From: Nocardioides bruguierae | Lineage (GTDB): Bacteria; Actinomycetota; Actinomycetes; Propionibacteriales; Nocardioidaceae | Assembly (NCBI RefSeq): GCF_023656415.1 | Contig: NZ_JAMOIL010000001.1 | Location: forward strand, 248,001 to 312,000 | Direction: 5' to 3' | DNA: 64,000 nucleotides | Shown: positions 27,615 through 35,986 of the stretch, in pieces | Position numbering within the stretch: the stretch's first letter is position 1 | Layout of the letters: the number at the start of each line of letters is the position of its first letter | Position numbers and translations under genes: made by a program | The notes under the pieces: generated by a model | Seen by the model: only the letters and a program-made list of their open reading frames with translations | Databases searched by the model: none | Told to the model about the DNA's origin: nothing

Positions 27615-27637
27615 CGCCCCGGCCTCAGGCCGGGGCG
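27615..27637. terminator. Perfect 11-bp hairpin whose loop is a stop codon
   Basis: CGCCCCGGCCT (27615-27625) and AGGCCGGGGCG (27627-27637) surround one base. The central TCA (27625-27627) is the TGA stop of the minus-strand hydrolase, so the hairpin straddles the end of that gene. Serves the convergent SPFH and hydrolase genes. Confidence 0.7.
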
Positions 27638-28644
27638 TCCGCCAGCACGTAGGCCTCGTGCCAGCGGTCGATCTCGGCGTAGGCCCGCTCGCGCACCGGG
27701 CGCCGGCTGAGCACCACGTCGTGGATCGCCCCGGGCACGGCGGTGTAGGTCACCTGCGTGGAGAGGCTGGAGGCCCAGCGGCGGATCTGCCGCACGTCGA
27801 GCACCACGTCGGTGGAGACGAGGTCGTCGTCGAAGGACGTGGGGTGCGAGCTGCGGTCGGAGGAGAGCACGAGGACCGGCGCCCCGACGTCGAGCCCGCG
27901 GTGGACCCGCGCGTGGCCGCGGCGGATCGCCCGCAGCCACCCGGCGTAGACCTTCATCGACTCGGCCGGCTTCCAGTCCAGGTCGAAGTCCCACTCGCCG
28001 TGGTGGTCGCGGTGCAGCGCCTCGGTGTAGAAGCCGTCCACCGCGCGCTTGATCTCGAACCGGGGCCTGCGGGCACCCAACTGGTCGATGGCCACCGTGC
28101 CGACCGTGCGCAGCCAGACGCTGCCCTGCATGTCGAGCCAGGGGGAGTTGAGGACGAGGCCCGCGAGCTCCGCCGGCCGTGCCTGGTCGAGCCACAGCGG
28201 CAGCACGAGGCCGCCGGTGGAGTGGGCGGCCCCGATGACGTGCTCGTGCCCGTCACGCTCGGTGATCCGCGCCCACGCCTGGCCGAGCTCGGCGCCGTAC
28301 TCCGCCACGTCCGTCACGAACGCCGGCGTCTGGCCGTCACGCAGGGAGCGCCCGTACTTGCGCAGGTCCAGCGCGTAGAAGTCGTAGCCTCGCTCGAGCC
28401 ACCATGCCGCGAAGTCGACCTGGAAGAAGTAGTCGCTGAAGCCGTGCACGTAGAGCACCGCCCGACGCGTCGGCTGCGGCGCCCGACGGTGCACGAGGGT
28501 GGCCACGACCGGACCCTCGTCGTCGTGGCCGAGGTCGAGCGTCTCGGCGGTCCACGGGTCACCGAGGACGTCGGTGACCCGCTCGCCGGCGGGGTCGCCT
28601 GCGGGGTCGGAGGTGCCGGGACGGGAGGCGGGGGAGGTGCTCAC
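27625..28644 (-). CDS. Alpha/beta hydrolase
   Basis: 339 residues. VLYVHGFSDYFFQ is the oxyanion segment, GAAHSTGGLVLPLWL carries a nucleophile serine in AHSTGG, and GAIHDVVLS provides the C-terminal catalytic histidine. LDLRKYGRS follows the family pattern of monoacylglycerol lipase-like or lysophospholipase hydrolases. Likely cytoplasmic; substrate is an ester of unknown identity. GTG at 28644 overlaps the end of the phosphodiesterase gene by 4 bp, a lipid-related pairing (inference). Confidence 0.85.
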   Translation of the reverse strand: MSTSPASRPGTSDPAGDPAGERVTDVLGDPWTAETLDLGHDDEGPVVATLVHRRAPQPTRRAVLYVHGFSDYFFQVDFAAWWLERGYDFYALDLRKYGRSLRDGQTPAFVTDVAEYGAELGQAWARITERDGHEHVIGAAHSTGGLVLPLWLDQARPAELAGLVLNSPWLDMQGSVWLRTVGTVAIDQLGARRPRFEIKRAVDGFYTEALHRDHHGEWDFDLDWKPAESMKVYAGWLRAIRRGHARVHRGLDVGAPVLVLSSDRSSHPTSFDDDLVSTDVVLDVRQIRRWASSLSTQVTYTAVPGAIHDVVLSRRPVRERAYAEIDRWHEAYVLADAPA

Positions 28645-29588
28645 GGGTCGATCCTGCCAGCCCGCAGCCCGCGGGCGCGCGCCCCACGGGCGGTCACGGT
28701 GCGGCGGCGACGTCGCACGCGGTGCGGACGCAGGGCGACCCGCTCCTCGGGGTGCAGCCACCGCGCACCGATGCCGTAGCGGCCACCGCGGTGGGCGTCG
28801 CGCACCGCCAGCGCCCGGTCGGGGTGGTTGCTGGTGACCAGCCAGGCCCGCCCCGGGCGCAACCAGCGGCGCAGCCCGCGCTCGGAGTCGACGGTCCACA
28901 CCAGCAGCGGGATGCCGTGACGGCGTGCGAAGGACGCCGCCCCCAGCCGCGCCACCGTGTACTGCGCGACGACCAGGTTCGCGCGGCTCGCCCGGATGCG
29001 GCGGGCGGGCCTGATCTCGGAGAGGCGGGCCGCCACCTGGCGCCACCAGGGCAGCTCGGTGACCGGCCGCCCGAGGCTCAGCCCGACCAGGATGTCGTGG
29101 CCGTGGGCGTCGGCCCAGTCGCGGACGGCCCGGACCGACTTGTCCACCAGGGTGGTCACGATGACGTCGGCGGGGCGCAGGTGCTCGAGCGCCAGGCGGG
29201 TCACCGCGACCTCGTGCGTGGACGCGGGGTCGGCGTAGGACGAGGTGGGGGAGGTGAGCTTGAGGTCGACGTGGGCGCGGGCGCGGCCGGCGAGCAGGCG
29301 CAGGACGTCCTCGAAGAGCAGGTGCTGCGGCGCGGCGGCGGCGAACGCGGCGTAGTCCAGCGACTCCAGGCGTACCCGGCGTCCCTGGAGCGTGACCCTC
29401 TCGTCGTGGAAGCAGACCAGCGTCCCGTCCGCGCAGCGGCGCACGTCGACCTCGACGAAGTCGACGCCGGAGGCCAGGGCTGCCTCGAGCGCGGGCCGGG
29501 TGTTCTCCAGCGAGCGGTCGTCGCCCGCGCCGCAGCGGTGCGCGCTGACGAGGACCGGGCGTCCGGGCAGCCGGGGATGGATCGGCAT
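28641..29588 (-). CDS. Glycerophosphodiester phosphodiesterase family protein
   Basis: 315 residues of the GDPD TIM barrel. SAHRCGAGDDRSLENTRPAL holds the catalytic His-Arg and the NT metal site, VDFVEVDVRRCADGTLVCFHDE supplies the Glu-Asp metal ligands and second His (quoted in part: FVEVDVRR, CFHDE). LPRPARAHVDLK-like strand HVDLKL is also conserved. Hydrolyses glycerophosphodiesters to glycerol-3-phosphate. TACGCT ends 6 nt before the ATG on this strand (leaderless). C terminus is very Arg-rich (HRVRRRRRTV). Coupled to the downstream hydrolase. Confidence 0.9.
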   Translation of the reverse strand: MPIHPRLPGRPVLVSAHRCGAGDDRSLENTRPALEAALASGVDFVEVDVRRCADGTLVCFHDERVTLQGRRVRLESLDYAAFAAAAPQHLLFEDVLRLLAGRARAHVDLKLTSPTSSYADPASTHEVAVTRLALEHLRPADVIVTTLVDKSVRAVRDWADAHGHDILVGLSLGRPVTELPWWRQVAARLSEIRPARRIRASRANLVVAQYTVARLGAASFARRHGIPLLVWTVDSERGLRRWLRPGRAWLVTSNHPDRALAVRDAHRGGRYGIGARWLHPEERVALRPHRVRRRRRTVTARGARARGLRAGRIDP

Positions 29589-29607
29589 TCCTCGAGCGTA
29601 CAAGCGT

Positions 29608-29639
29608 GGACGCCCCGACCCAGCAGGGTCGGGGCGTCC
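29608..29639 (-). terminator. Perfect 14-bp hairpin after the catalase gene
   Basis: GGACGCCCCGACCC (29608-29621) and GGGTCGGGGCGTCC (29626-29639) with a 4-nt loop. It follows the catalase stop by about 30 nt on the minus strand and overlaps the region where the -35 of the phosphodiesterase promoter would lie. Confidence 0.8.
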
Positions 29640-29668
29640 TGGTCGCGGTGCCGGGGGAGGCGTCCGCC

Positions 29669-31195
29669 TCAGACGGTCTCCTCGGCGTCCGTGGGGTGCG
29701 GCGCGGGGTCGCCGTGGTCGCCGGAGCGCACGGCCTCCTCGATCCGCTTGCCGATCTCGGCGTCGACGTTGCGCCAGTACTCGAACGCACGCTCCAGCAC
29801 GGGCTCGCTGACCCCGCCGGCCAGGTGACCGGCCACGTTGCCGACGAAGCGCTCGCGCGCTGCGTCGTCGAAGACGTCGCGGACCATGGTGCCGGCCTGG
29901 CCGAAGTCGTCGTCCTCGGCTCGCAGCGTGTACGCCTCGCGCACCATGTCGCCGTCGGTCTCCCAGCCGTCCTCGGCCGGGCCGGTGAGGTCGGAGTAGG
30001 GGTCGTCGTAGGTGTTCGGGGCGTACTTCGACCGGTCGCCGACGTGGTCGTAGGCCATGGGGCCGTCGAACTGGTAGGTGTAGGCGCCCTCGACCCGGTG
30101 CCGGTTGACCGGCAGCTGCTGGTAGTTCGGGCCGATCCGGTACCGGTGGGTGTCGGCGTAGGCGAAGACGCGGCCGAGCAGCATCTTGTCGGGGGAGAAC
30201 CCGATGCCGGGGACGATGGCGGAGGGCTCGAACGCCGCCTGCTCGATCTGGGCGAAGTGGTTCTCGGGGTTGCGGTTCAGCGTCATCGTGCCGACCTCGA
30301 TCAGCGGGTAGTCGCTGTGCGGCCACACCTTGGTCAGGTCGAACGGGTTGAACCGGTAGGTCTTGGCGTCCTCGTACGGCATCACCTGGATCTTCAGGGT
30401 CCAGGCGGGGTGGTCGCCGTTCTCGATGGCCTCGTAGAGGTCGCGGCGGTGGAAGTCGGAGTCCTCGCCGGCGATGCGGTTCGCGTCGGCCTGGGTCAGG
30501 CACTCCACGCCCTGGTGGGAGATGAAGTGGAACTTCACCCAGAACTTCTCGCCGGCCTCGTTGTAGAGCATGTACGTGTGGCTGCCGTAGCCGTTCATCG
30601 TCCGCCACGACGCGGGTATCCCGCGGTCGCCCATGAGCCAGGTGACCTGGTGGGCGGACTCCGGGTTCAGCGTCCAGAAGTCCCACTGCATGTCGTTGTC
30701 GCGCAGCCCGGAGCCACCGCGCCGCTTCTGGCTGCGGATGAAGTGCGGGAACTTCATCGAGTCGCGCACGAAGAACACCGGGGTGTTGTTGCCCACCAGG
30801 TCCCAGTTGCCCTCGGAGGTGTAGAACTTCAGCGCGAAGCCACGGGGGTCGCGCCAGGTGTCCGGGGAGCCCATCTCGCCGGCGACGGTGGAGAACCGGG
30901 CGAGCATCTCGGTCTCGGCACCCGGTTGGAAGACGGCGGCCTTGGTGTAGGCGGTGACGTCGCCGGTGACCGTGAAGGTGCCGAACGCGCCGGAGCCCTT
31001 GGCGTGGACGTTGCGCTCGGGCACGCGCTCGCGGTTGAAGTGCGCCATCTGCTCGACGAAGTGGTGGTCGTGCAGGAGCATCGGCCCGTCGGGGCCGACG
31101 GTCAGGCTGTTGCGGTCGGACGGCGCGGGAGCGCCGGTGCCGGTGGTGCTGCCGGTCGTGCTGCCGGTCGTACTGCGGGTCTGCTGGGTCGTCAT
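29669..31195 (-). CDS. Monofunctional haem catalase
   Basis: 508 residues. The distal catalytic histidine is in [13 protein letters not shown], the distal Asn in [15 protein letters not shown] and the proximal haem tyrosine in [14 protein letters not shown]. All are intact, so the enzyme should dismute hydrogen peroxide. The first 20 residues are a low-complexity TTGS repeat encoded by a 12-bp tandem repeat and lack a signal peptide. ATG preceded by GAGAGGAACC, a clear SD in contrast to most first genes here. Divergent from the SpoIIE-type phosphatase. Confidence 0.96.
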   Translation of the reverse strand: MTTQQTRSTTGSTTGSTTGTGAPAPSDRNSLTVGPDGPMLLHDHHFVEQMAHFNRERVPERNVHAKGSGAFGTFTVTGDVTAYTKAAVFQPGAETEMLARFSTVAGEMGSPDTWRDPRGFALKFYTSEGNWDLVGNNTPVFFVRDSMKFPHFIRSQKRRGGSGLRDNDMQWDFWTLNPESAHQVTWLMGDRGIPASWRTMNGYGSHTYMLYNEAGEKFWVKFHFISHQGVECLTQADANRIAGEDSDFHRRDLYEAIENGDHPAWTLKIQVMPYEDAKTYRFNPFDLTKVWPHSDYPLIEVGTMTLNRNPENHFAQIEQAAFEPSAIVPGIGFSPDKMLLGRVFAYADTHRYRIGPNYQQLPVNRHRVEGAYTYQFDGPMAYDHVGDRSKYAPNTYDDPYSDLTGPAEDGWETDGDMVREAYTLRAEDDDFGQAGTMVRDVFDDAARERFVGNVAGHLAGGVSEPVLERAFEYWRNVDAEIGKRIEEAVRSGDHGDPAPHPTDAEETV

Positions 31196-31382
31196 GGTTC
31201 CTCTCCCTGGTGGGCGACGGGGACGGACGCGGCGGCGTCCGTCGTCCTCCCTCCACCTTTCTCCCTGGAACGGTTCAGGAAGACACCCGCTCGGGTGGTC
31301 GGTCCGCGATCCGCCGACCACCGGGGCCGCGCCACGCGTCGTTCGTTGCCCGTGTCGACCACTCGCCCACTACTGTCGTCCC

Positions 31383-32582
31383 GTGCCTGACCGTTCACCC
31401 CGCCCGGCCTCCGCGCTGCGCGCCCTGCTGCACGCCGGCGACGACCTCGCCGGTCAGTGGCGCTCGGGCACCACGCGCAGCCAGGGCACCGTGCTGGGCG
31501 TGCTGCTGGTCGGGGTCGCGGTGTGCGTGGCGATCTCGCTGTGGCGCTATGCGGTGATGCCTGTCAGCACCTACTACGTGTGGCTGGTGCTGGGGATGCT
31601 CCTGCTCCGCTTCCGGGCGCTGCTGCTGCTGACCGCGGTCACGCTGCCCGCCGCCTACGTGGTCGGCCTCGTGGACTGGATCTCCGGCGGCGAGTTCGGC
31701 TCGGCCCGGGCGTCCGGGATGATCGCGCTGGCCCTGGGGTCCGCGCTGGTGCTGTGGCAGTCCAGCCGGCAGCGCAGCGGCCTGCCGGCCCCGCTGAGCG
31801 AGTCGATGCTCGCCGACCTGCGCGACCGGCTCGCCAAGCAGGGCAACGTGCCGCCGCTGCCGGACGGCTGGCGCGTGCAGACCGCCACCAAGGCCGCGCA
31901 CTCGGTCGGCTACGCCGGCGACTTCATGGTGGCCCGGCTCGACGAGGACCAGCACCACCTGGAGATGATCCTGGTGGACGTGGTCGGCAAGGGCGTGGCC
32001 GCCGGCACCGACGCGCTCCAGTTCGCGGGCGCGCTGGGCGGGCTGCTCGGCTCGCTGCCCCCGGTCGCCCTCATGGAGGCCGCCAACGACTTCCTGCTGC
32101 GGCAGGACTCCGACGAGGCCATGGCCACCGCCGTGCACGTGCTCGTCGACCTGCGCAGCGGCCGTTTCCAGGTGCACAGCGCCGGGCACCCGCCGGCGCT
32201 GTCGTGGGTCGGCACCCGCGGCACCTGGGCCGCGGACGAGGCCCGCGGGCTGGCGCTCGGCGTCATGCACCGGGCCCCGTTCGAGTCCAGCTGTGGGGTG
32301 CTGGAGCCCGGCGACGCGCTGCTCTTCTACACCGACGGCGTGGTCGAGGAGCCCGGCGGGGACATCGAGGACGGCGTCGAGTGGCTGCGCGAGACGGCAC
32401 GACTCGCCGTGCGTCCCGGCTTCGACGGCGCCGCGCGCCGCATCCTGCGGTCGGTGCCTCGTGGCGACGACGACCGTGCCGTCCTCCTGCTCGAGCGCTA
32501 CGCCCCCGTCCAGCTGCCGCCGGAGCTGCGGGTGGGTCTGGCCGTGCCGCCGCGGCGCTCGACCGCGCAACCGCCGGCCTGA
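31383..32582 (+). CDS. Membrane-anchored SpoIIE/PP2C-type serine phosphatase
   Basis: 399 residues. Four or five hydrophobic segments (about residues 37-125) precede a PP2C-like domain starting near residue 165. Metal-binding motifs VGYAGDFMVARLD, ILVDVVGKGVAAG and LLFYTDGVVEE are present, and PRGDDDRAVLLLER supplies the last aspartates. Such proteins dephosphorylate anti-sigma factor antagonists and thereby control stress sigma factors; no partner genes are adjacent. TACTGT ends 6 nt before the GTG (leaderless). Confidence 0.88.
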   Translation: MPDRSPRPASALRALLHAGDDLAGQWRSGTTRSQGTVLGVLLVGVAVCVAISLWRYAVMPVSTYYVWLVLGMLLLRFRALLLLTAVTLPAAYVVGLVDWISGGEFGSARASGMIALALGSALVLWQSSRQRSGLPAPLSESMLADLRDRLAKQGNVPPLPDGWRVQTATKAAHSVGYAGDFMVARLDEDQHHLEMILVDVVGKGVAAGTDALQFAGALGGLLGSLPPVALMEAANDFLLRQDSDEAMATAVHVLVDLRSGRFQVHSAGHPPALSWVGTRGTWAADEARGLALGVMHRAPFESSCGVLEPGDALLFYTDGVVEEPGGDIEDGVEWLRETARLAVRPGFDGAARRILRSVPRGDDDRAVLLLERYAPVQLPPELRVGLAVPPRRSTAQPPA

Positions 32583-32621
32583 CGGGCCCGCGCCGGTGCG
32601 CGCCGGTCCGGCGGCAGCCGA

Positions 32622-33581
32622 TCAGCCGGGGCGTGCGGTCGAGTAGAGCCGGGAGATGACCTGCTCGATGTCCGGCTCCTGCAACGAGAGGTCCGCCACC
32701 GGGTAGCGGGCGGCGAGCGCGGCGACCAGCGGTGCGGCACTGGCGTCGGCCGGGAACGACAGCCACTGGCGCGGGCCCTCGACCCGGACCACCTGGGCGC
32801 CCTCGACCTCGACCGCCGGCCCCGGCTCGGCCAGGTCGACCACGAGCGTGCGGGTCGCCCCGGCGTGCGCCCGCAGGTCGTTCAGGCGGCCGTCGAAGGC
32901 CAGCGAGCCGTGGTCCACCACCATCACCCGGTCGCACAGCGCCTCGATGTCGCCCAGGTCGTGCGTGGTGAGCACCAGCGTCGTGCCCCGCTCGCGGTTC
33001 AGCTCGCGCAGGAAGCTCCGCAGCCGCGCCTTGCTGACGACGTCCAGGCCGATCGTGGGCTCGTCGAGGTACAGAACGTCGGGGTCGTGCAGGAGGGCCG
33101 CGGTGATGTCGCCGCGCATGCGCTGGCCGAGGCTGAGCTGGCGCACGGGGGTGTCGAGGAGCGCGGTGAGGTCCAGCAACGAGGTGAACCGCTCGAGGTT
33201 CTCGGCGTACCGCGCGGCCGGCAGGTCGTTGATGCGGGCCAGCAGGTCGAAGGAGTCGCGCAGCGGCAGGTCCCACCACAGACCCGTGCGCTGGCCGAAG
33301 ACGACGCCCATGCGCCGGGCCAGGTCCGTGCGGCGGCGGCTCGGGTCGACGCCCGCGACGCGCAGGTGGCCCGAGGTGGGCACGAGGATGCCGGTGAGCA
33401 TCTTGATCGTCGTCGACTTCCCCGCGCCGTTGGGCCCGATGTAGCCGACCATCTCACCGGGCTCGACGGTGAAGCTCACGTCCGAGACCGCGGTCACGAC
33501 GTCGCGCTCGCGGCGCAGACGACCCCTCCGACGGTGGACGACGAAGTCGCGGCGTAGGTCACGGGCCTCGATGAGCGGCAC
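32622..33581 (-). CDS. ABC exporter ATPase of a three-gene ABC-2 system
   Basis: 319 residues. Walker A GPNGAGKST, signature LSLGQRMRGDITAALL and Walker B VLYLDEPTIGLD are present; the LSLGQRMR signature is typical of the ABC-2 group paired with DUF990-type permeases. GTG at 33581 is preferred because GGAGGAGGAG lies 7-8 nt upstream; a start at 33647 would overlap the permease gene. Last gene of the transporter operon. Substrate unknown. Confidence 0.85.
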   Translation of the reverse strand: MPLIEARDLRRDFVVHRRRGRLRRERDVVTAVSDVSFTVEPGEMVGYIGPNGAGKSTTIKMLTGILVPTSGHLRVAGVDPSRRRTDLARRMGVVFGQRTGLWWDLPLRDSFDLLARINDLPAARYAENLERFTSLLDLTALLDTPVRQLSLGQRMRGDITAALLHDPDVLYLDEPTIGLDVVSKARLRSFLRELNRERGTTLVLTTHDLGDIEALCDRVMVVDHGSLAFDGRLNDLRAHAGATRTLVVDLAEPGPAVEVEGAQVVRVEGPRQWLSFPADASAAPLVAALAARYPVADLSLQEPDIEQVISRLYSTARPG

Positions 33582-33604
33582 GGTCGGCTCCTCCTCCCCG
33601 GCCC

Positions 33605-34444
33605 TCACGAGCCGGTCGAGCGGTAGTGGCGGACGCCGAGACGCCACACGAGCCCGGCCAGGGCCAGGACGAGGGCGGCGACGACGGGGGAGGCCAGCCC
33701 GAGCCAGCCGGGGTAGCCGGAGGCCTCGGGACGGTCGAGCACCAGCAGGGCGGGGTACCAGTTCACGAAGGCGACGGGCACGAGGAAGGTCAGCCCGGCC
33801 ACCAGCTCACGCGGGTAGATCGTGAGCGGGTACTGGGTCAGCGACGAGCCGCCGTAGGTGAAGGCGTTGGCGACCTCGGCGGCGTCCGCCGTCCAGAACT
33901 GGATGGCCGCGAAACCCACGAAGATGCCGAAGAAGATGGCCGTGCCCGCGAGCAGCGCCACCAGCGTCAGCAGGACGGCGGCGGGCGACCAGTCCACGAA
34001 CAGGCCGGCCCACACCAGGACCGCGACCGCCTGCCCGAGCCGGCCGACCCGGCGCAGGGCGAACCGGTCCGAGCAGACCTGCACGAGCAGCGGCACCGGA
34101 CGCACCAGCATCTGGTCGAGCGTCCCGGTGCGGATGCTGCGCCCGAGGTCCTCGACGCTGCCGACCAGCAGGTTGGCCAGCGCCATGGGCACGCCGGTGG
34201 TGCCGTAGAGGAACGCGACCTCCCGCAGGGAGAACCCGCCCAGGTCGGGCACGTTGGCGAAGATGAAGACCACGGCGAGGAACTCGATCGCGTTGACCGC
34301 GAAGCTGCTGAGCACCATCAGCCAGAACGACAGCCGGTAGCTGTAGGAGGAGCGCACCCAGGCCGCGGCCAGCCGCAGGTAGGTCCGGGCGTGCCGCAGG
34401 ACCGCGGCCGGTCGGGGCCGTGCGGGAGCCAGGACGTCAGCCAC
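33605..34444 (-). CDS. ABC-2 permease, second subunit
   Basis: 279 residues, six hydrophobic segments. The RTGTLDQMLVRPVPLLVQV loop after the second helix and the TIYPRELVAGLTFLVPVAFV block are typical of the ABC2_membrane_6/DUF990 family. Paired with the next permease and one ATPase to form a heterodimeric exporter. ATG overlaps the previous stop by 8 bp, so the genes are coupled. Substrate unknown. Confidence 0.87.
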   Translation of the reverse strand: MADVLAPARPRPAAVLRHARTYLRLAAAWVRSSYSYRLSFWLMVLSSFAVNAIEFLAVVFIFANVPDLGGFSLREVAFLYGTTGVPMALANLLVGSVEDLGRSIRTGTLDQMLVRPVPLLVQVCSDRFALRRVGRLGQAVAVLVWAGLFVDWSPAAVLLTLVALLAGTAIFFGIFVGFAAIQFWTADAAEVANAFTYGGSSLTQYPLTIYPRELVAGLTFLVPVAFVNWYPALLVLDRPEASGYPGWLGLASPVVAALVLALAGLVWRLGVRHYRSTGS

Positions 34445-35246
34445 CCTGGACCACCACCTTGCGCTCGGCGGCCCGGAGCACGAGCGCGGTCGCCCCCAGC
34501 AGCAGCACGGCCCAGCCGACCTGGAGCGCCAGGCCGCCCACGAGGGCGCCCCCGGTGCGCTGCCCGAGCCAGACGTCGGCCGGCACCTGCAGGTAGGAGG
34601 CCCACGGCAGCACCATCGCCACCTCGCCCAGCCAGCCGGGGAAGAGGACGAGCGGCAGCGTGATGCCCGAGAAGAAGATGGCGAGCAGGTTCGCGGTCAT
34701 CGTGAGCCCCTGGGAGTCCAGCACCCAGAACCCGGCGACGGCCACGAGCATGCGGACGGCGAAGCTCACCAGCAGCGCCAGGGCGACGCTGAGGGCGAAA
34801 GCCAGGACGGTCAGCGGGCCGTCGGGGTAGCGCAGGTCGAAGAGCAGCGCGCCGACGACCGTGGGTGCCACCCCGCGGGTGAGCAGGTGGAAGACGGCAC
34901 GTCCGGCGTCCGCGGCGAGGTACCAGGAGAGCAGACCGACCGGGCGGTAGAGGTCCAGCGCGACGTCCCCCGTGCGGATGCGCTCGGCCAGGTCGCTGGG
35001 CGCCCCGCCGCCCCACAGCATGATCGTCATGATCATCGACTGGCCGAGCCACACGTAGGTGACCGCGTCGGTCGCGTCGTACCCGCCCGCGCCGGGGTTC
35101 GCGCGCCACACGGCGAGCAGCACGAAGGCGTTGATGACGCCGAAGACCGAGTTGGTGAAGATGCCCGACAGCGTCGCGGCGCGGTAGGTCGACCAGCGAC
35201 GGAAGGACCGGACCGCCACGGCGAGGTGGAGACGGAGCCCGGGCAC
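34437..35246 (-). CDS. ABC-2 permease, first subunit
   Basis: 269 residues, six hydrophobic segments, with IRTGDVALDLYRPVGLLSWY matching the same loop as in its partner. Belongs to the same permease family as the next gene. TAGCGT ends 6 nt before the GTG (leaderless), so this is the first gene of the exporter operon. That -10 overlaps the end of the neighbouring membrane protein gene at 35256. Confidence 0.87.
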   Translation of the reverse strand: MPGLRLHLAVAVRSFRRWSTYRAATLSGIFTNSVFGVINAFVLLAVWRANPGAGGYDATDAVTYVWLGQSMIMTIMLWGGGAPSDLAERIRTGDVALDLYRPVGLLSWYLAADAGRAVFHLLTRGVAPTVVGALLFDLRYPDGPLTVLAFALSVALALLVSFAVRMLVAVAGFWVLDSQGLTMTANLLAIFFSGITLPLVLFPGWLGEVAMVLPWASYLQVPADVWLGQRTGGALVGGLALQVGWAVLLLGATALVLRAAERKVVVQGG

Positions 35247-35255
35247 CGCTCGACG

Positions 35256-35873
35256 CTACCGGCGGCGGCGCCGCACGAGGGCGATCGACACGCCTGCGAC
35301 CGTCGCACCCAGCGTCCCGAGCACCTCGTCGCCCAGCGTGTCCTCGTAGGCGGTGCCCAGCTCCGTGCCGTGCCGGATGAACGTCCACCACTCGCCGACC
35401 TCCCACCCGATGGCCAGCACCGCGCCGAGCCCGGCCACCACCAGCACGTCCAGCCCCGCCCGGCCGGTGCGGGGGAGCAGCAGCCCCAGCCCGCCGCACA
35501 GCAGCGCCCAGTTCACGAAGTGGTTCGCGTCGTCCCACCACACGACCGTGTCGTAGAGGTCGAGGGTGTTGCCGGTGACGTCGATCAGGAACGGGACCAT
35601 CACCAGCGTGGTCGCCACCCAGGGCTGCCCGCGCCACCCGCGGCCGCGATGGGTCGCCCACCACAGCACGGGCACCAGCAGCATCAGCACCGGGTAGGCC
35701 ACGAGGCGGGCGCCGAAGGCCTTGCCCGCGAAGCGGTCGATGCCGGGCACGAAGGTCGCCACCGCCAGCTGCCCGGCCGTGAGCAGCAGGACGAGGCCCG
35801 CGGCCGCCGCCCAGACGGCCGGTCCTCCGGGCGCCACCGCTGCGGGAGGACGGGTCTCGACGGTCTCGCTCAT
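35256..35873 (-). CDS. YjdF/DUF2238-like membrane protein
   Basis: 205 residues with about six hydrophobic segments. Acidic/aromatic motifs inside helices are DDANHFVNW, GWEVGEWWTF and DTLGDEVLGTLGA, resembling the DUF2238 family. No enzymatic role is established. On this strand CATGCT ends 6 nt before the ATG (leaderless-like). It is 10 bp upstream of the exporter genes and may be read into them. Confidence 0.7.
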   Translation of the reverse strand: MSETVETRPPAAVAPGGPAVWAAAAGLVLLLTAGQLAVATFVPGIDRFAGKAFGARLVAYPVLMLLVPVLWWATHRGRGWRGQPWVATTLVMVPFLIDVTGNTLDLYDTVVWWDDANHFVNWALLCGGLGLLLPRTGRAGLDVLVVAGLGAVLAIGWEVGEWWTFIRHGTELGTAYEDTLGDEVLGTLGATVAGVSIALVRRRRR

Positions 35874-35947
35874 CCGTCCAGCATGCCGCGACGAGCTGCT
35901 CGCGGCCGGTGTTGCCGACCGCGAGGAATAGCGTGTCGTGCACCGCG

Positions 35948-35980
35948 GTTGAGGCGATTGTTCAAAGATTCAACTACTCT
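35948..35980 (+). promoter_or_regulatory. AT-rich promoter with repeated TTCAA boxes before the CE1758 gene
   Basis: A stretch unusually rich in A/T for this window. TTCAA occurs at 35961 and 35969 (8-bp phase), and GTTGA (35948-35952) forms an inverted repeat with TCAAC (35970-35974). TACTCT (35975-35980) ends 6 nt before the GTG at 35987. The repeats overlap the -35 to -10 zone, so a repressor site (MarR-like size) is plausible. Confidence 0.5.
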
Positions 35981-35986
35981 GGTGGA

